NCBI RefSeq assembly: GCF_000455325.1
Contig: NZ_HG322953.1
Span: 812,638 to 876,637 of the forward strand
Length of the DNA: 64,000 nt
DNA from: Mycolicibacterium septicum DSM 44393
Lineage (GTDB): Bacteria; Actinomycetota; Actinomycetes; Mycobacteriales; Mycobacteriaceae
Direction of reading: 5' to 3'
Shown: positions 62,789-64,000 of the stretch, in pieces
Position numbering within the stretch: position 1 is the stretch's first letter
Layout: every line of letters begins with the position of its first letter
The notes under the pieces: generated by a model
The model's input: the letters and a program-made list of their open reading frames with translations, nothing else
Databases searched by the model: none
What the model was told of the DNA's origin: nothing
Position numbers and translations under genes: made by a program

Positions 62789-64000
62789 TTGACGACACTT
62801 CTGATCAACGGGCGCATCCACAGCCCCAGCTACCCCGACGCGACCGCATTCGCCGTGCGCGACGGCGTAGTGGCGTGGCTGGGTACCGACGACGTCGGCC
62901 GGTCGCAGTTTCCCGATGCCGAGATCGTCGACCTCGACGGCGGCTTCGTGGCACCGGCATTCGTCGACAGCCACGTCCACCTGACCGCCACCGGTCTCAA
63001 CCTGGACGGCCTGGACCTCCGTGGGGCCACCTCGTTGCAGCACTGCCTGCGCCTGGTGGACGAATACGCGCGCCGGCATCCGGACGGCCCGGTGTGGGGA
63101 CACGGCTGGGACGAGTCGGGCTGGCCGGAGCGCACCAGCCCCAATACCGCCGACTTGGACACGGTGCTTGGAGATCGGCCCGCCTATCTGGCCCGGGTGG
63201 ACGTGCATTCGGCCGCCGCGACCTCCGCACTGCGCCGGTCGGTGCCCGCGCTGGCCGAAGCCGCGGGGTTCGACCCGCAGCGCCCGCTGAGCGCCGAGGC
63301 CCATCACCTCGTGCGTGCGGCCGCGCGGGAGCAACTGACCCCGCAGCAACGGCACGCCGCCCGCGTCGCGGCACTCGATCACGCCGCCGGGATGGGCATC
63401 GCCGCGGTCCACGAGTGCGCGGGCCCGCAGATCGGCGGCCTGCTCGACTGGCAGGAACTGCGCGCCCTGGAGCACGGCGTGGAGGTCGTCGGCTATTGGG
63501 GTGAGGCGGCCCGGGACGCCGAGCATGCCCGCCACCTGATCGCCGAGACCGGGGCCCGCGGCCTGGCCGGAGACCTGTTCGTCGACGGTGCCCTTGGGTC
63601 ACACACCGCGTGGCTGCACGCGCCGTACCACGACGCACCCGACACCTGCGGCAACTGCTACCTCGACGTCGAGGCCATCACCCGGCACGTGCAGGCCTGC
63701 ACCGAGGCCGGAATCCCGGCCGGGTTCCATGTGATCGGCGACGCCGCCGTCGCCGCCGTCGTCGAGGGCTTCGCCACTGTGGCCCAGCGACTGGGCGGCC
63801 CGGCCGTGGCCCGCTGCGGCCACCGCCTGGAACACCTGGAGATGGTCGACGCCGCGCAGGCCGCCGAACTGGGGGCGTGGGGTGTGATGGCCAGCATGCA
63901 GCCCAACTTCGACGCCCTCTGGGGCGGGGAGGACGGCATGTATGCCCAGCGTCTCGGGCTTGATCGAGTTCACGGGCTCAACCCGTTCGCGCTGTTAGCA
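62789..64000 (+). CDS. YtcJ-like metal-dependent amidohydrolase, N-terminal part
   Basis: The gene runs off the right end; 404 codons are visible without a stop. The amidohydrolase-3 signature is clear: composite N-terminal domain (TLLINGRIHSPSYPDATAFAVRDG), metal motif DSHVHL, DGALGSHTAWLHAPYHD and GFHVIGDAAV, HRLEHLEM. Relatives hydrolyse amide or formamide bonds of unknown substrates. TTG 62789 is the best start; the gap to the FxsA stop is 17 bp. Confidence 0.87.
   Translation, partial: MTTLLINGRIHSPSYPDATAFAVRDGVVAWLGTDDVGRSQFPDAEIVDLDGGFVAPAFVDSHVHLTATGLNLDGLDLRGATSLQHCLRLVDEYARRHPDGPVWGHGWDESGWPERTSPNTADLDTVLGDRPAYLARVDVHSAAATSALRRSVPALAEAAGFDPQRPLSAEAHHLVRAAAREQLTPQQRHAARVAALDHAAGMGIAAVHECAGPQIGGLLDWQELRALEHGVEVVGYWGEAARDAEHARHLIAETGARGLAGDLFVDGALGSHTAWLHAPYHDAPDTCGNCYLDVEAITRHVQACTEAGIPAGFHVIGDAAVAAVVEGFATVAQRLGGPAVARCGHRLEHLEMVDAAQAAELGAWGVMASMQPNFDALWGGEDGMYAQRLGLDRVHGLNPFALLA

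Overview
The window is a high-GC actinobacterial chromosome segment, almost certainly from a fast-growing, environmental Mycobacterium (Mycolicibacterium). The backbone follows the order of M. tuberculosis Rv2118c to Rv2061c as I remember it: trmI, a DUF503 gene, lppK, mpa, dop, pup, prcB, prcA, pafA, pafB, pafC, tatA, tatC, helY, the Rv2091c- and Rv2090-type genes, pepE, the Rv2074 and Rv2073c types, cobL/M/K, cobIJ/H/G, cobN and Rv2061c. Blocks of environmental-type genes interrupt this backbone. There are no rRNA or tRNA genes, no CRISPR array, no prophage and no intact insertion sequence. Both ends cut genes: trmI at the left and an amidohydrolase at the right.

Layout. (1) 1-3929: trmI, a leftward trio (MTB12-like secreted protein, LppK, DUF503) and the proteasomal ATPase mpa. 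(2) 3989-8788: an adenosine-specific-kinase-family gene, then two paralogous membrane proteins flanking a divergent LysR/EamA-transporter pair. (3) 9294-12488: a complete ectoine and hydroxyectoine operon, ectABCD, ending 9 bp before dop. (4) 12498-15886: dop, pup, prcB, prcA. (5) 15892-34340: an accessory block. It holds two TetR regulators with clear operators, agmatine-to-putrescine genes (aguB, aguA), a short NAD-glutamate dehydrogenase, a serine hydrolase, a DUF559 nuclease-like gene flanked by two near-identical 49-53 bp palindromes, a permease/USP/copper amine oxidase operon with a divergent PucR regulator, and a membrane protein/TetR pair. (6) 34456-43453: pafA, the pafBC DNA-damage regulators, tatAC, helY and a DUF4333 protein. 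(7) 43475-48097: exonuclease, thioesterase-like, VOC, peptidase, F420-dependent reductase and SDR genes. (8) 48097-61432: cobalamin genes in two opposed groups (cobLMK and cobN rightward; cobG-cobH-cobIJ leftward), with an alpha/beta-hydrolase-adenylate cyclase fusion and a TetR/phosphotransferase pair between them. (9) 61453-64000: tandem F420/PPOX proteins, an FxsA-like membrane protein and an amidohydrolase.

How the genes work together. Dop deamidates Pup, PafA ligates it to lysines, Mpa unfolds pupylated substrates and PrcBA degrades them; PafBC controls the DNA-damage response. Ectoine genes sit directly upstream of dop, so osmotic stress and proteolysis could be coupled. AguA and AguB make putrescine; the amine oxidase operon could take up and oxidise amines; the glutamate dehydrogenase could feed the resulting glutamate into central metabolism. 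A textbook CRP site lies between cobG and cobN, in the same window as an adenylate-cyclase fusion gene.

Most noteworthy: the palindrome-flanked DUF559 gene, a twin TetR operator of exact symmetry, an unlisted 35-codon membrane microprotein upstream of cobN, an EamA gene that lacks its own stop codon, and a shared leaderless -10 motif in front of dop, pafA and pafB. All identifications come from reading translated sequence and remembered family features; no database search was run.
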